A stretch of 64,000 nt of DNA from Pseudomonas sp. Q2-TVG4-2 (GCF_013620795.1 NZ_LGLW01000008.1:124001-188000), one strand, 5' to 3'. Positions 9,078 through 18,861 are shown, counted from the stretch's first letter. Numbers and translations are program-made. The notes: generated from the sequence alone by a model not told the origin.

Positions 9078-9113
9078 TTGTACAACAGAAAACAGCCGAA
9101 GCGTTTTGTACAA
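9078..9113 (-). promoter_or_regulatory. Two TTGTACAA palindromes upstream of the chemoreceptor
   Basis: Identical 8-base palindromes TTGTACAA at 9078-9085 and 9106-9113, 28 bases apart, lie 17-52 bases before the chemoreceptor start. They could be an operator pair; the regulator is unknown. The ribosome site AAGGTG follows. Confidence 0.35.
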
Positions 9114-9348
9114 GCTTTGTAAAGGCTCGTCAATTATTGGGCGTCAGTTTTACACCACCAGTGTGAGCGGTCCGCTGAGATCAACTACGAGCTCTACATA
9201 CCGGACCGTTTCTCGCATCGAGACCCAGCGGCAATCGCGGAGCATTCTTGAGCAGGCGGAATTGTGGATTCCGCCGTTGGGGAGGGGGTTACTGTTCGGG
9301 CGCGTCGCTCATGTGCAACGACGCGCGGGCAATGGCCACTAGAGCGCT

Positions 9349-10302
9349 CTAATGATGTCGGCGCAGCGTATCGGACGGCAACTCGCCAAAAGCGCTTTTG
9401 TAGGTTTCCGAGAAGCGCCCCAGGTGCAGGAAGCCATAGTCCATCGCGATCTCGGTGATGTTGCGAACCTTGGCCGAGGGGTCACTCAGACGGCCATGGA
9501 TCTGCTCCAGCTTGCGCTGGCGAATGTAGGATTTTGGCGTCGTGCCGAGCTTGCGCTCGAACAGCATGTACAGCGAGCGCGGGCTCATGTTCGCCAGCTG
9601 CGCCAATTGTTCTACCGAAATGTCCTTCTTCAGGTGCTCGTCGATGTAATCGGTGATGCGCCCGAACGATGGGCAACTGTCGCTCAACGGCTCGCGGTGG
9701 ATGTTATTAGCCAGGGTGCATAGCAGCTTCGAGGCAATGATGCGGCTGTACTGGTCTTGCAGTTGCGGTATGCAATGCTCGGCTTCGGCCTCCTGGCAGA
9801 TCAACCCGAGCAGGCTTTCGATCCCTTCGAGCTGCTTGAGATCATAGCGGCTGCTGGTGAACCGAATGCCCTCGCCTGGTGCGCGCCACTGGTTCTCGGC
9901 ACAGGCCTTTTCCAGAAACGAAGCCGGCAGTTTGACGATGAGCTTCTCGCAATCATCGGAATAGGTCAGATCGACCGGATCGTCCGGGTTGATCAACAGC
10001 AGCTCGCCGGGAGTGAAATAGTGCTCCTGACCACGGCCGCGCCAGAGGCAGTGACCGCGTTGCAACAGCTGCAAGTGGTAGATGGTTTCCAGCGCCGGGG
10101 ACGTAACATGCACGCTGCCACCGTAACTCAGCCGGCAGAGATCGAGCTTGCCGAACGTACAGTGACTCAAGCTGGCTTGCGGATTGCCGGTGCGTGGCAA
10201 CTGAATGCAGTGCGCACCAACATGCTGATTGACGTACTCCGACACCGCGTGGGGATCGGCACGCTCGAAAATCCTGCTTTTCGCGTTCAGCAGACTATCC
10301 AT
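9349..10302 (-). CDS. benR: AraC/XylS-family activator of benzoate genes
   Basis: 317-residue transcription activator. The N-terminal half (KSRIFERADPHAVSEYVNQH, later SYGGSVHVTSPALETIYHLQ) is the BenR/XylS effector domain, expected to sense benzoate. The C-terminal half has two AraC helix-turn-helix segments (ISVEQLAQLANMSPRSLYML and NITEIAMDYGFLHLGRFSET). I use the ATG at 10302; a GTG directly before it (10305) is an alternative. It lies upstream of the ben operon with the chemoreceptor between, and matching half-sites occur at the benA promoter. Confidence 0.93.
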   Translation of the reverse strand: MDSLLNAKSRIFERADPHAVSEYVNQHVGAHCIQLPRTGNPQASLSHCTFGKLDLCRLSYGGSVHVTSPALETIYHLQLLQRGHCLWRGRGQEHYFTPGELLLINPDDPVDLTYSDDCEKLIVKLPASFLEKACAENQWRAPGEGIRFTSSRYDLKQLEGIESLLGLICQEAEAEHCIPQLQDQYSRIIASKLLCTLANNIHREPLSDSCPSFGRITDYIDEHLKKDISVEQLAQLANMSPRSLYMLFERKLGTTPKSYIRQRKLEQIHGRLSDPSAKVRNITEIAMDYGFLHLGRFSETYKSAFGELPSDTLRRHH

Positions 10303-10533
10303 CACAGGGGCACTCTTGTCTTTTTTATAGTTAGGCTGGTGTCATTGCGAAGCGACACCAGGCCTGTCGTCACACCGGACCGGGACCGTGGTCACTCAGC
10401 CTGTGCGCGAAGCATATCGCTGTTGCCAAGCATAGGAGATTGGACGAACGGCCAACATCCGTACCGTCCGGTAACCGCACGTTTTCGTACTCACTGACCG
10501 GCGGGCGCCCCCGGTTTTCGCAACCTGAGGCAA

Positions 10534-11433
10534 TTAGCCAATGGCGCGTGGATATCCCTTTTCAGCGCACAAGGTATCAGCGATGGCCTGGGCAGCCACC
10601 GAGAGCTCGTGTCCGGGCTTGGTCAGGATGCCGACGGGCTTTTCGATTACGGGGTCGCCTAAGGCAACACAACGTGCACCGAGCTCCAGCATCTGCTCGC
10701 GGCACAGCGCCGGCACAGCACTGACCCCCAGGCCGCTGGCTACCATGCGCCCGACCGTGGCCAGCTGATGACTCTCGAACTGCACCGGCAGACTGCAGCC
10801 GCGCTGGCGCAGGTGATCTTCGAGCATGTAACGCACGGTAGAGGGTCGTTGCAGCGTAATGAAGGGATGCTGGAGCAATTCAGACCAGCTCAATTCACCA
10901 TCGCGAGCCAAGGCCGAATCAGCCGGCACCACCGCGACGAAGCGATCCGTGTAGAGCGGAATGAAGCTCAGCGGTGAGCTGGGCTCCGGCTCGAAGGCTA
11001 TGCCTAGTTCGACCTGCCGATCCCGCACCATCTCCATGACCTGTTCGTTGATCACGTCATGCACCGTGACGCTGATCGAGGGGTACTGATCCCGAAAGGT
11101 ACGCAGCACCGACGGCAACAGATTGCCGGCGAACGATGGCATCGATGCCAACGCCACCCGGCCCTGTTTCAAGGTGAAGCGTTGGCGCAGCTCGTCCTCG
11201 GCGTTGTCCCAATCGGCCAGTAGCCGACGCGCCAGTGGCAACAGCGCCTCGCCTTCGGGCGTCAGGCTTACCGCGCGCGTAGTGCGGCTGAACAGCCGTC
11301 CCCCCAGGCCGTCTTCCAACGCCTTGATAGTCAGACTCAGCGCCGACTGCGATAGATGCAGGCGCTCGCACGCCTGGGCAAAGCTCAGGGTATGCGCCAC
11401 CGCTAGAAAGGCGCGCAGCTGTTTTACGGTCAT
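10534..11433 (-). CDS. LysR-family regulator of the divergent CoA-transferase/thiolase operon
   Basis: Typical LysR protein of 299 residues: N-terminal winged helix-turn-helix (FAQACERLHLSQSALSLTIK, about 18-37) and a periplasmic-binding-like effector domain. It is divergent from the CoA-transferase genes, with 154 bases between. The gene order LysR, CoA-transferase A and B, atoB, atoE matches the Pseudomonas aeruginosa PA1998-PA2002 block, where the regulator is called DhcR; the effector here could be a carnitine derivative, acetoacetate or another short ketoacid. Confidence 0.85.
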   Translation of the reverse strand: MTVKQLRAFLAVAHTLSFAQACERLHLSQSALSLTIKALEDGLGGRLFSRTTRAVSLTPEGEALLPLARRLLADWDNAEDELRQRFTLKQGRVALASMPSFAGNLLPSVLRTFRDQYPSISVTVHDVINEQVMEMVRDRQVELGIAFEPEPSSPLSFIPLYTDRFVAVVPADSALARDGELSWSELLQHPFITLQRPSTVRYMLEDHLRQRGCSLPVQFESHQLATVGRMVASGLGVSAVPALCREQMLELGARCVALGDPVIEKPVGILTKPGHELSVAAQAIADTLCAEKGYPRAIG

Positions 11434-11477
11434 AGGCCCAATCCACGGGAAGTGCGATTCGCAGTCATCGCATCAGC

Positions 11478-11494
11478 TTGATTCGTTTTATCAA
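11478..11494. promoter_or_regulatory. Candidate LysR operator in divergent promoter region
   Basis: Perfect dyad TTGAT-N7-ATCAA in an AT-rich patch midway between the LysR gene and the CoA-transferase operon. Position and shape fit a LysR-type recognition site controlling both genes. Confidence 0.5.
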
Positions 11495-11587
11495 TCAATA
11501 GCGCTTAAAAATCAACTTAACAAATCACTTCTCAGCAGGAACACTCGGTCGCACGACATGCGTCTCCAACAATAAGAGGAATGGTTC

Positions 11588-12286
11588 ATGGCTGGTTTCG
11601 ACAAGCGCGTCAGCACCTACGCCGAAGCCCTCGACGGGCTCCAGGACGGCATGACCGTGCTGGCCGGTGGCTTCGGTCTGTGTGGCATCCCGGAAAATTT
11701 GATCGCCGAGATCAAGCGCAAGGGCACCCGCGACCTGACGGTGGTTTCGAACAACTGCGGCGTCGATGGCTTCGGCCTGGGTGTGCTGCTGGAAGACCGT
11801 CAGATTCGCAAGATGATCGCCTCCTACGTCGGCGAGAACGGGTTGTTCGAGAAGCAATTGCTCGACGGCGAGCTGGAAGTCGAGCTGACGCCCCAAGGCA
11901 CCCTGGCCGAGAAGATGCGCGCAGGCGGCGCCGGGATTCCGGCCTTCTACACCGCCACCGGCTATGGCACGCCCATCGCCGAAGGTAAGGATGTCCGCGA
12001 GTTCAACGGCCGTCCGCACATCCTCGAACACGCCATCACCGGCGACTTCGCCATCGTCAAAGGCTGGAAGGCCGACCGCTACGGCAACGTGATCTACCGG
12101 CATACCGCGCAGAATTTCAACCCGCTGGCGGCAGCCGCCGGCAAGATCACGGTGGTCGAGGTCGAGGAGATCGTCGAGCCCGGCGAGATCGACCCCACCC
12201 AGATCCACACGCCCGGCATCTACGTCGACCGCATCATTTGCGGCACCTTCGAGAAGCGCATCGAAAAGCGCACCGTCCGCAGCTGA
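11588..12286 (+). CDS. 3-oxoacid (or dehydrocarnitine) CoA-transferase, subunit A
   Basis: Alpha subunit of a family I CoA-transferase that moves CoA from a donor acyl-CoA to a 3-oxoacid such as acetoacetate. 232 residues with the family features [13 protein letters not shown] near residue 27 and [12 protein letters not shown] near 127. Good ribosome site (AGAGGA, 11574-11579) before the ATG. Could be named scoA/atoD or dhcA; gene order favours the Pseudomonas dhcAB-atoB block, so I leave the symbol empty. Confidence 0.9.
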   Translation: MAGFDKRVSTYAEALDGLQDGMTVLAGGFGLCGIPENLIAEIKRKGTRDLTVVSNNCGVDGFGLGVLLEDRQIRKMIASYVGENGLFEKQLLDGELEVELTPQGTLAEKMRAGGAGIPAFYTATGYGTPIAEGKDVREFNGRPHILEHAITGDFAIVKGWKADRYGNVIYRHTAQNFNPLAAAAGKITVVEVEEIVEPGEIDPTQIHTPGIYVDRIICGTFEKRIEKRTVRS

Positions 12287-12323
12287 TCCCCCTTAGTGGT
12301 TGAAAGAACAAGAGGTCAAAACC

Positions 12324-12980
12324 ATGGCACTAACCCGCGAACAAATGGCCCAGCGCGTCGCTCGCGAACTGCAGGACGGCTACTACGTGAACCTCGGAAT
12401 CGGCATCCCGACCCTGGTCGCCAACTACGTGCCCGAGGGCATGGAAGTGATGCTGCAATCGGAGAACGGCCTGCTCGGCATGGGCACCTTTCCCACCGAG
12501 GCAGAACTCGACGCCGATATGATCAACGCCGGCAAGCAGACTGTTACGGCGCGCATCGGCGCCTCCATCTTCAACTCGGCGGAATCGTTCGCGATGATCC
12601 GCGGTGGGCACATCGACCTCACCGTGCTTGGCGCCTTCGAGGTTGACGTACAGGGCAACATCGCCTCGTGGATGATCCCCGGCAAGCTGGTCAAAGGCAT
12701 GGGCGGCGCCATGGACCTGGTGGCCGGCGCCGAGAACATCATCGTGCTGATGACCCACGCGTCGAAGGACGGCGAGTCGAAGCTGCTGCCGAGGTGCACC
12801 CTGCCGCTGACCGGCGCCGGCTGTATCAAGCGCGTACTGACCGACCTGGCCTACCTGGAAATCGAGAACGGCGCCTTCGTGCTCAAGGAGCGCGCGCCGG
12901 GCGTCAGCGTCGAAGAAATCGTCGCCAAGACCGCCGGCGAGCTGGTGGTACCGGAACACGTGCCGGAAATGACGTTCTGA
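12324..12980 (+). CDS. 3-oxoacid (or dehydrocarnitine) CoA-transferase, subunit B
   Basis: Beta subunit, 218 residues, carrying the catalytic glutamate in the SENGLLGMG motif near residue 47. The ATG at 12324 is preceded by AAGAGG (12310-12315) with an 8-base spacer; the in-frame TTG at 12300 is less likely because it lies before this ribosome site. It follows subunit A after 37 bases and is cotranscribed with it. Confidence 0.92.
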   Translation: MALTREQMAQRVARELQDGYYVNLGIGIPTLVANYVPEGMEVMLQSENGLLGMGTFPTEAELDADMINAGKQTVTARIGASIFNSAESFAMIRGGHIDLTVLGAFEVDVQGNIASWMIPGKLVKGMGGAMDLVAGAENIIVLMTHASKDGESKLLPRCTLPLTGAGCIKRVLTDLAYLEIENGAFVLKERAPGVSVEEIVAKTAGELVVPEHVPEMTF

Positions 12981-12995
12981 ACGCACACGTTTCCC

Positions 12996-13020
12996 TGTAG
13001 GAGCGAGCTTGCTCGCAGGC
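12996..13020 (+). repeat. REP element (GTAGGAGCGAGC type)
   Basis: TGTAGGAGCGAGCTTGCTCG plus CAGGC, containing the inverted repeat GCGAGC-TT-GCTCGC. This is the common Pseudomonas REP core. It sits in the gap between the CoA-transferase beta gene and atoB. Confidence 0.75.
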
Positions 13021-13079
13021 TCTACAGAGCCCAGCGACCGCCCGCTCTCTACAACACCCGACTCAACCGGAGCAAGAAC

Positions 13080-14261
13080 ATGCAAGACGTCGTCATCGTT
13101 GCAGCGACCCGTACCGCCATCGGCTCCTTTCAGGGCGCGCTGGCCAATATCGCCGCGCCGGACCTGGGCGCGGCGGTCATCAAGAATCTGCTCGCCCAAA
13201 CCGGGCTGAACCCCGCCGACGTGGACGAAGTGATCCTCGGCCAGGTTTTGACTGCAGGCGCCGGCCAGAACCCAGCACGGCAAACGTCGATCAAGGCTGG
13301 CCTGCCACACGCCGTGCCCTCGTTCACCCTCAACAAGGTCTGCGGCTCCGGCCTCAAAGCGCTGCATCTGGCCACCCAGGCGATTCGCTGCGGCGACGCC
13401 GAGGTCATCATCGCCGGCGGCCAGGAAAGCATGAGCCTGGCACCCTACGTACTGCCAAAGGCCCGCACCGGGCTGCGCATGGGCCATGCAGAACTGGTCG
13501 ACTCGATGATCAGCGATGGGCTTTGGGATGCGTTCAACGATTTTCATATGGGCATCACTGCCGAAAATCTGGTGGACAAATACGGCATCAGCCGCGAGGC
13601 GCAAGACGCCTTTGCCGCGTCCTCGCAGCAAAAAGCGGTTGCGGCCATTGAGGCCGGGCGCTTCAAGGACGAGATCACCCCGGTCGAGATTCCTCAGCGC
13701 AAGGGTGAGCCGCTTCGTTTCGATACCGACGAGCAACCGCGCGCCGGTACGACCGCCGAAGCGCTGGCCAAGTTGTGCCCTGCCTTCAAGAAGGACGGCA
13801 GCGTCACGGCCGGTAACGCTTCCAGTCTCAACGACGGCGCCGCCGCGGTGTTGCTGATGAGCGCGGACAAGGCCAAAGCTCTCGGTTTGCCGGTACTGGC
13901 ACGGATCAAGGCCTACGCCAATGCTGGTGTTGACCCGGCGATCATGGGCATCGCCCCGGTGTCGGCGACCCGCCGCTGCCTGGACAAGGCCGGCTGGTCA
14001 CTGGAGGACATCGATCTGATCGAGGCCAACGAAGCCTTCGCCGCGCAGGCGCTGTCGGTCGGCCAGGAGCTCGGCTGGGACGCCAGCAAGGTCAACGTCA
14101 ACGGCGGTGCCATCGCCCTGGGACATCCGATCGGCGCCTCGGGCTGCCGCATCCTGGTCACGCTGGTGCACGAAATGATTCGACGCGACGCCAAAAAGGG
14201 GCTCGCCACCTTGTGCATCGGTGGCGGGCAAGGCGTCGCGCTGGCAATCGAGCGCGACTGA
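13080..14261 (+). CDS. atoB: Acetyl-CoA acetyltransferase (thiolase)
   Basis: Cleaves acetoacetyl-CoA to two acetyl-CoA (or the reverse). 393 residues with the nucleophile C88 in VCGSG, the NEAFAAQ segment, GHPIGASG with the catalytic histidine, and the second cysteine in CIGGGQG. With the preceding CoA-transferase it forms a complete acetoacetate activation and thiolysis path. Confidence 0.94.
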   Translation: MQDVVIVAATRTAIGSFQGALANIAAPDLGAAVIKNLLAQTGLNPADVDEVILGQVLTAGAGQNPARQTSIKAGLPHAVPSFTLNKVCGSGLKALHLATQAIRCGDAEVIIAGGQESMSLAPYVLPKARTGLRMGHAELVDSMISDGLWDAFNDFHMGITAENLVDKYGISREAQDAFAASSQQKAVAAIEAGRFKDEITPVEIPQRKGEPLRFDTDEQPRAGTTAEALAKLCPAFKKDGSVTAGNASSLNDGAAAVLLMSADKAKALGLPVLARIKAYANAGVDPAIMGIAPVSATRRCLDKAGWSLEDIDLIEANEAFAAQALSVGQELGWDASKVNVNGGAIALGHPIGASGCRILVTLVHEMIRRDAKKGLATLCIGGGQGVALAIERD

Positions 14262-14342
14262 GGAGGCTCATCCGCCTCCGCCATCGAGGTTCGCTGTCCT
14301 GTCACTGTGGCCGGATAGCCTATTACACCGCTTCACCTCAAC

Positions 14343-14370
14343 GGCGGCGCCCTGGGAGACCGGCGCCGCC
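14343..14370 (+). other. Strong hairpin in the atoB-atoE gap
   Basis: Perfect 9-base stem GGCGGCGCC / GGCGCCGCC with a 10-base loop, not followed by a run of T. It may partly terminate or stabilise the message upstream of atoE. Confidence 0.5.
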
Positions 14371-14399
14371 CTCCCTAAGAAAAATAATGCAGGATCACC

Positions 14400-15740
14400 A
14401 TGCTTAACACCGTAACCGCGTGGAGCGTCAAGCTCGTACAGCGCTACCTTCCCTCCCCCTTTGTTTTCGCCATACTGCTGAGCCTCATCGTGCTCGCCAC
14501 CAGCATGCTCATCACCGGCCAAGGCTTGCCGGCGATGGCCAAGCACTGGGGCACCGGCTTCTGGAATCTATTGACCTTCGCTATGCAAATGGCGCTGATT
14601 CTGGTCACCGGTCATGCACTGGCCAGCGCCCCCCTGATACATCGTCTGCTTGCCGGATTGGCACGCACCGCCAAAACACCCGGCCGAGCCGTCGTGCTGG
14701 TCACGCTGATAGCGCTGGCCGGTTCCTGGATCAACTGGGGCTTCGGTCTGGTCATCGGCGCGGTGTTCGCCCGCGCCCTGGCGCGTGAGGTCAAAGGCGT
14801 CGACTACCCTCTGCTGGTGGCGGCGGCCTACTCGGGCTTCCTGATTTGGCATGGCGGCCTGTCCGGCTCCATTCCGCTGTCACTGGCCACCGGCGGCGCG
14901 GACGTCGAACGTATGACCGGCGGGGTCGTGACAGCGGCCATCGGCGTTGGCGACACGCTGTTTACCACCCTGAACCTGACCATCATTGCCCTGCTGGTGA
15001 TCGGCCTGCCCATCCTCAACTGGGCGATGCACCCCAAGCAGCCGAAGGTCGCCGACCCGGCACTGCTGCTCGATCCCGAACATGAGCCCTTGCCGCGCGG
15101 CACCTTGGCGCAACGCCTGGACGACAGCCGTATCCTCAACCTGATCATCGTCGCACTGGGTGCCATCTACTTCGGTTATTACTTCGCTGAGAACGGCTTC
15201 GCCCTGACGCTGAACATCGTCATCGGTCTGTTCCTATTCATCGGTCTGGCGCTGCATGGCTCGCCGGAGCGCTACATGCGCGCCGTCCAAGACGGTATTG
15301 GCGGCATCAGCGGCATCGTCATTCAGTTTCCCTTCTACGCCGGGATCATGGGCATGATGGTCGGTGCCAACGCTGACGGGCTTTCGCTAGGCAAGCAGAT
15401 CACCGACACCTTTATCGCCTGGTCGTCGGCCGATACTTTCCCGGTGCTGGCTTTCCTCAGCGCCGGTCTGGTCAACGTCTTCGTGCCGTCCGGTGGCGGT
15501 CAATGGGCGGTGCAAGGGCCAATCATGCTGCCTGCTGGCCAAGCACTCGGCGTGACGCCAGCCGTCACGGCCATGGCGATTGCCTGGGGCGATGCCTGGA
15601 CCAACATGGTCCAACCCTTCTGGGCATTGCCGATCCTCGGCATTGTCGGTCTTGGCGCGCGGGACATCATGGGCTACTGCCTGCTGATGCTGGTGTACTC
15701 GGGCATCGTCATTTCAGGCTGCTTGTACTTTCTCGGCTGA
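14400..15740 (+). CDS. atoE: Short-chain fatty acid transporter, AtoE family
   Basis: Inner-membrane protein of 446 residues with many hydrophobic segments from residue 18 onward and the glycine-rich stretches WGFGLVIGAVFAR and VPSGGGQWAVQGP typical of AtoE. Expected to import acetoacetate or short-chain fatty acids for the preceding enzymes. Last gene of the operon; an intrinsic terminator follows at once. Confidence 0.9.
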   Translation: MLNTVTAWSVKLVQRYLPSPFVFAILLSLIVLATSMLITGQGLPAMAKHWGTGFWNLLTFAMQMALILVTGHALASAPLIHRLLAGLARTAKTPGRAVVLVTLIALAGSWINWGFGLVIGAVFARALAREVKGVDYPLLVAAAYSGFLIWHGGLSGSIPLSLATGGADVERMTGGVVTAAIGVGDTLFTTLNLTIIALLVIGLPILNWAMHPKQPKVADPALLLDPEHEPLPRGTLAQRLDDSRILNLIIVALGAIYFGYYFAENGFALTLNIVIGLFLFIGLALHGSPERYMRAVQDGIGGISGIVIQFPFYAGIMGMMVGANADGLSLGKQITDTFIAWSSADTFPVLAFLSAGLVNVFVPSGGGQWAVQGPIMLPAGQALGVTPAVTAMAIAWGDAWTNMVQPFWALPILGIVGLGARDIMGYCLLMLVYSGIVISGCLYFLG

Positions 15741-15747
15741 TAAAAAA

Positions 15748-15772
15748 GGCTGACGCCGCAACGGCGTCGGCC
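15748..15772 (+). terminator. Intrinsic terminator after atoE
   Basis: 11-base stem GGCTGACGCCG / CGGCGTCGGCC (one T-G pair) with loop CAA, preceded by AAAAAA and followed by a pyrimidine-rich TCTCTCC. It lies 8 bases after the atoE stop. Confidence 0.75.
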
Positions 15773-16003
15773 TCTCTCCATAGTCGGATACAACCGGCTC
15801 GCACCCAGAACGCCCTCTATACATGCTCACCTTATCCGCCAGGCACGCTGATTGTCTTCGATGAATGAACAATCACAGGCGCGGCGTATCCGATGCAGCG
15901 TGAACAACGCCAGAAGGCGCGCTCGCCCGGCAGGCTTGGGCAAGCGGTAAGCTCGCCACCCCCGCCGTGACGCCCGGTGACAACTCTGACTTCGAGTATT
16001 GCA

Positions 16004-16888
16004 ATGCCAACAGACGAGACCCGCCGCGCTCTGCTTGTTATCAACCGTCACGCGCGTAACGGCTCCGGCTTGATCGACGATGTGCTCGATACGCTGCGCG
16101 AGGGCGGTATCGAACTGGTGCGCCCAAGCAATCCGGATGCTCCAGTCGCCGAGCAGATTGCCCAGAGCGCCGATGGCTGTGACCTGGTCATCATCGGCGG
16201 TGGCGACGGCACGCTAAACGCCGCGGCACCGGCGCTCATCATGGCGGGACTTCCGGTCGGCATTTTGCCGCTCGGCACCGCCAACGACTTGGCAAAGACG
16301 CTGGGTATACCGCCGAACCCGGTCGCGGCGGCACTGCTGATCGTATCCGGCACGCCCCACCCGATGGACGTTGGCGTAGTCAATGGGCATATCTTCCTGA
16401 ACGTAGCGAGCATCGGGTTCAGCTCGGAACTGGCCCGTCAGCTCAGCGCCGAAGCGAAGAAAAAGTGGGGTCGGCTGGGTTATGCCATCACCGCTTTCCG
16501 GCTGTTGCGCCGTTTACGGCGCTTCGTTTTGTATATCGAGCACGACGGCGAACGCATGATGGTCAAAACCATCCAGGCGTCGGTGGGCAATGGCCGATAT
16601 TACGGCGGTGGCATGACCGTGGAACAAACCGCTACGGCAGACGACGGCCATCTGGATTTCTACAGCCTTGAAATTCGTCGCTGGTGGAAACTGCTGCTGC
16701 TGTTTCCTCGCCTGCGGCGCGGCACCCATGGTGCGACCCGCGACGTGCGAGCATTTCGCACCACGGCAATCACCCTCTCCACGCGCAAGCCGATGCCGAT
16801 CAATACCGATGGCGAGCTGACGACCCATACACCAGCCGAATTCAGCATCAAGCCAAAAGCACTATCAGTCTATTCGCCAGAGCGCTGA
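16004..16888 (+). CDS. Diacylglycerol/lipid kinase family protein (YegS-like)
   Basis: Likely phosphorylates a membrane lipid. The 294-residue product has the DAGK catalytic motif IIGGGDGTLNAAAPAL near residue 63 and LPLGTANDLAKTLG near 93, plus the C-terminal beta-sandwich of the family. I prefer the ATG at 16004 (MPTDETRRALLVIN) to the GTG at 15977; neither has a strong ribosome site. It stands alone between the ato operon and the MBOAT cassette. Confidence 0.85.
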   Translation: MPTDETRRALLVINRHARNGSGLIDDVLDTLREGGIELVRPSNPDAPVAEQIAQSADGCDLVIIGGGDGTLNAAAPALIMAGLPVGILPLGTANDLAKTLGIPPNPVAAALLIVSGTPHPMDVGVVNGHIFLNVASIGFSSELARQLSAEAKKKWGRLGYAITAFRLLRRLRRFVLYIEHDGERMMVKTIQASVGNGRYYGGGMTVEQTATADDGHLDFYSLEIRRWWKLLLLFPRLRRGTHGATRDVRAFRTTAITLSTRKPMPINTDGELTTHTPAEFSIKPKALSVYSPER

Positions 16889-17322
16889 TCGCACTCAGCC
16901 GCTCTTGGCGATGCCCGGTCTTCCCTTCAAGCCAGGCGCCATCATCGCCTTGCAACCGCGCACCACGCAGGTGCACGGGGCAACATGTCCTCCAATTGGC
17001 TACGCACATCAAACGTTCCCTTTGGAATAGGCGTTTCGCTTGATTTGGCGACACGCCCGCTCGTCTGCTGGACGTTCTAGGGCCAGATAAACAGCGCAAC
17101 TTTTTTTTACAAATCCGTGTCGCAATTAACAGACCCAAGCCAGGCCGGCGTGCCTCACGAAGCAAGCCTGGCGGTAGTGCCTCCCTTGAGGGCATGCAGT
17201 AAAGGTCGAGGAGTCTTCAGCGAACGCACCGATAGGCAGTTATCGGTATGTGGTGGTTCACCGCTAAGCCGCGGTTCTGATCGTAGAACGGCGGCGGATG
17301 TTCAGGGATAGGGAAAAGGACG
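16889..17322. other. 434-base non-coding region before the MBOAT cassette
   Basis: No credible gene. It includes an AT-rich patch with eight T (about 17101-17108), an inverted repeat GCCAGGC/GCCTGGC near 17140-17171, and a perfect hairpin ACCGATA-GGCAGT-TATCGGT at 17228-17247. This probably holds the promoter and a structured leader of the cassette, but I cannot assign -35/-10 boxes. Confidence 0.4.
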
Positions 17323-18861
17323 ATGCTCTTCAACTCCGTGGTGTTCATCGCCGGGTTTCTTCCGGTCGTTTTACTGGGTTTCATTCTTTTCGCGGGCACT
17401 GGCAGACAACGCTACGCGGCGATCTGGCTGACGCTGGCATCGTTAGTGTTCTATGGCTGGTGGAACCCTGCCTATGTGCCGCTGCTGGTCGGCAGCATGG
17501 TGGTCAACTACCTGATCGGGGGATATCTGCTGCGCCGGCCGTCGCGACTGCTGCTGGTGCTCGGCGTCGCTGCCAACGTCGCACTGCTGGGCTATTACAA
17601 GTACACCGGCTTCCTCTTCGGCGCGCTCGACAATGCGTTCGGCCTGGGCTGGTCGGTGGGCGACATCATCCTGCCGCTAGCGATCTCGTTCTTCACCTTC
17701 CAACAGATCGCCTATCTGGTCGACGCCCACGATGGGGAAGTGAGCGAACACGATTTCATCAATTACTGCCTGTTCATCAGCTTCTTCCCGCAACTGATCG
17801 CCGGCCCAATCACCCATCACGGCGAGATGCTCAAGCAGTTCAACGACAGCAGCACCTTCCGCCCGCGAATCGACAACATTTCGTTGGGCCTCACGGTATT
17901 CCTGCTTGGCCTGTTCAAGAAGGTAATCATTGCCGATCCGCTGGGCGCCAATGCCTCGCCGATCTTCGCCGTCGCGGCCGACGGCACAGTACCGGCGCTA
18001 TACGACGCCTGGTTTGGCGCGCTGACCTATACCTTGCAGATCTACTTCGACTTCTCCGGCTACAGCGACATGGCCATCGGCCTCGGACTGCTCTTCGGCC
18101 TGCGCTTGCCAGTGAATTTCAATAGCCCGTTCAAGGCCCACAACGTGATCGACTACTGGTCGCGCTGGCACATGACCTTGACGCGCTTCCTGACCGCCTA
18201 CATCTACAACCCCATCGTCATGCGCATCACTCGCTCGCGAATGGCGACGGGCAAACCGCTACCACGTCGCGGCAAGATGAGCCTGAGCACATTTGTCGTA
18301 CTGGTCGCCTATCCGACGGTGCTGACCATGTTCATCTCCGGCGTCTGGCATGGCGCTGGCTGGCAGTTCGTGGTGTTCGGCCTGTTACATGGTTTCTATC
18401 TCGTGGTTGCGCACGGTTTCCGGGCCTATAAGGCGCGCCAGGGGTTGCCTCTCGATAGCGACAAGCTTTGGCATCACACCGGCGCCGTCCTGCTGACCTT
18501 CCTCTGCGTGGTCGTGGCAATGGTGTTCTTCCGCGCAGCGAGTGTTCCGGCGGCGATGGCGATGCTCTCCGGCATGGTTGGGCTGAGCGAGCAGGCCACC
18601 AAGTTCGACAAATCGGATTTCCTCACCATCGCCCTGCTACTCGCCTTCGTCTGGCTGATGCCCAACGTGCAGCAATGGATGGCGCGCTTTCGTACCGCCC
18701 TGGATGCGCAACCCCGCGAAAACTGGCTGCTGCGCTGGTTCCCGGTCGCCTTGTGGAGCCCGACCCCGGTAATCGGCGTGGCCATCGGCGTGCTGGGTTT
18801 CTTCGCGTTGGCCGTCGCGTTCTCCGTGGCCCCAACCGAGTTTCTCTACTTCCAGTTCTGA
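17323..18861 (+). CDS. MBOAT-family membrane O-acyltransferase (AlgI-like)
   Basis: Polytopic inner-membrane acyltransferase of 512 residues. MBOAT landmarks: LPLAISFFTFQQIAYLVD (about 117-134), YFDFSGYSDMAIGLGLLFG (241-259), DYWSRWHMTLTRFL with H283, and the catalytic histidine H343 in GVWHGAGW. AlgI-like enzymes pass acyl groups across the membrane to an extracytoplasmic acceptor. Ribosome site AAAGGA before the ATG. First gene of a tight cassette with an FkbH-like protein, an acyl carrier protein and an SGNH protein, so its donor may be an acyl-ACP made by its neighbours. No alginate biosynthesis genes are nearby. Confidence 0.9.
   Translation: MLFNSVVFIAGFLPVVLLGFILFAGTGRQRYAAIWLTLASLVFYGWWNPAYVPLLVGSMVVNYLIGGYLLRRPSRLLLVLGVAANVALLGYYKYTGFLFGALDNAFGLGWSVGDIILPLAISFFTFQQIAYLVDAHDGEVSEHDFINYCLFISFFPQLIAGPITHHGEMLKQFNDSSTFRPRIDNISLGLTVFLLGLFKKVIIADPLGANASPIFAVAADGTVPALYDAWFGALTYTLQIYFDFSGYSDMAIGLGLLFGLRLPVNFNSPFKAHNVIDYWSRWHMTLTRFLTAYIYNPIVMRITRSRMATGKPLPRRGKMSLSTFVVLVAYPTVLTMFISGVWHGAGWQFVVFGLLHGFYLVVAHGFRAYKARQGLPLDSDKLWHHTGAVLLTFLCVVVAMVFFRAASVPAAMAMLSGMVGLSEQATKFDKSDFLTIALLLAFVWLMPNVQQWMARFRTALDAQPRENWLLRWFPVALWSPTPVIGVAIGVLGFFALAVAFSVAPTEFLYFQF

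Noticed and set aside
12330-13736. 468-residue minus-strand frame over the CoA-transferase and thiolase genes
   Set aside because: It spans two real genes in antisense and has no recognisable domain.
16889-17322. Riboswitch in the MBOAT leader
   Set aside because: There are hairpins but no match I can recall to a known riboswitch core such as the cyclic-di-GMP type.
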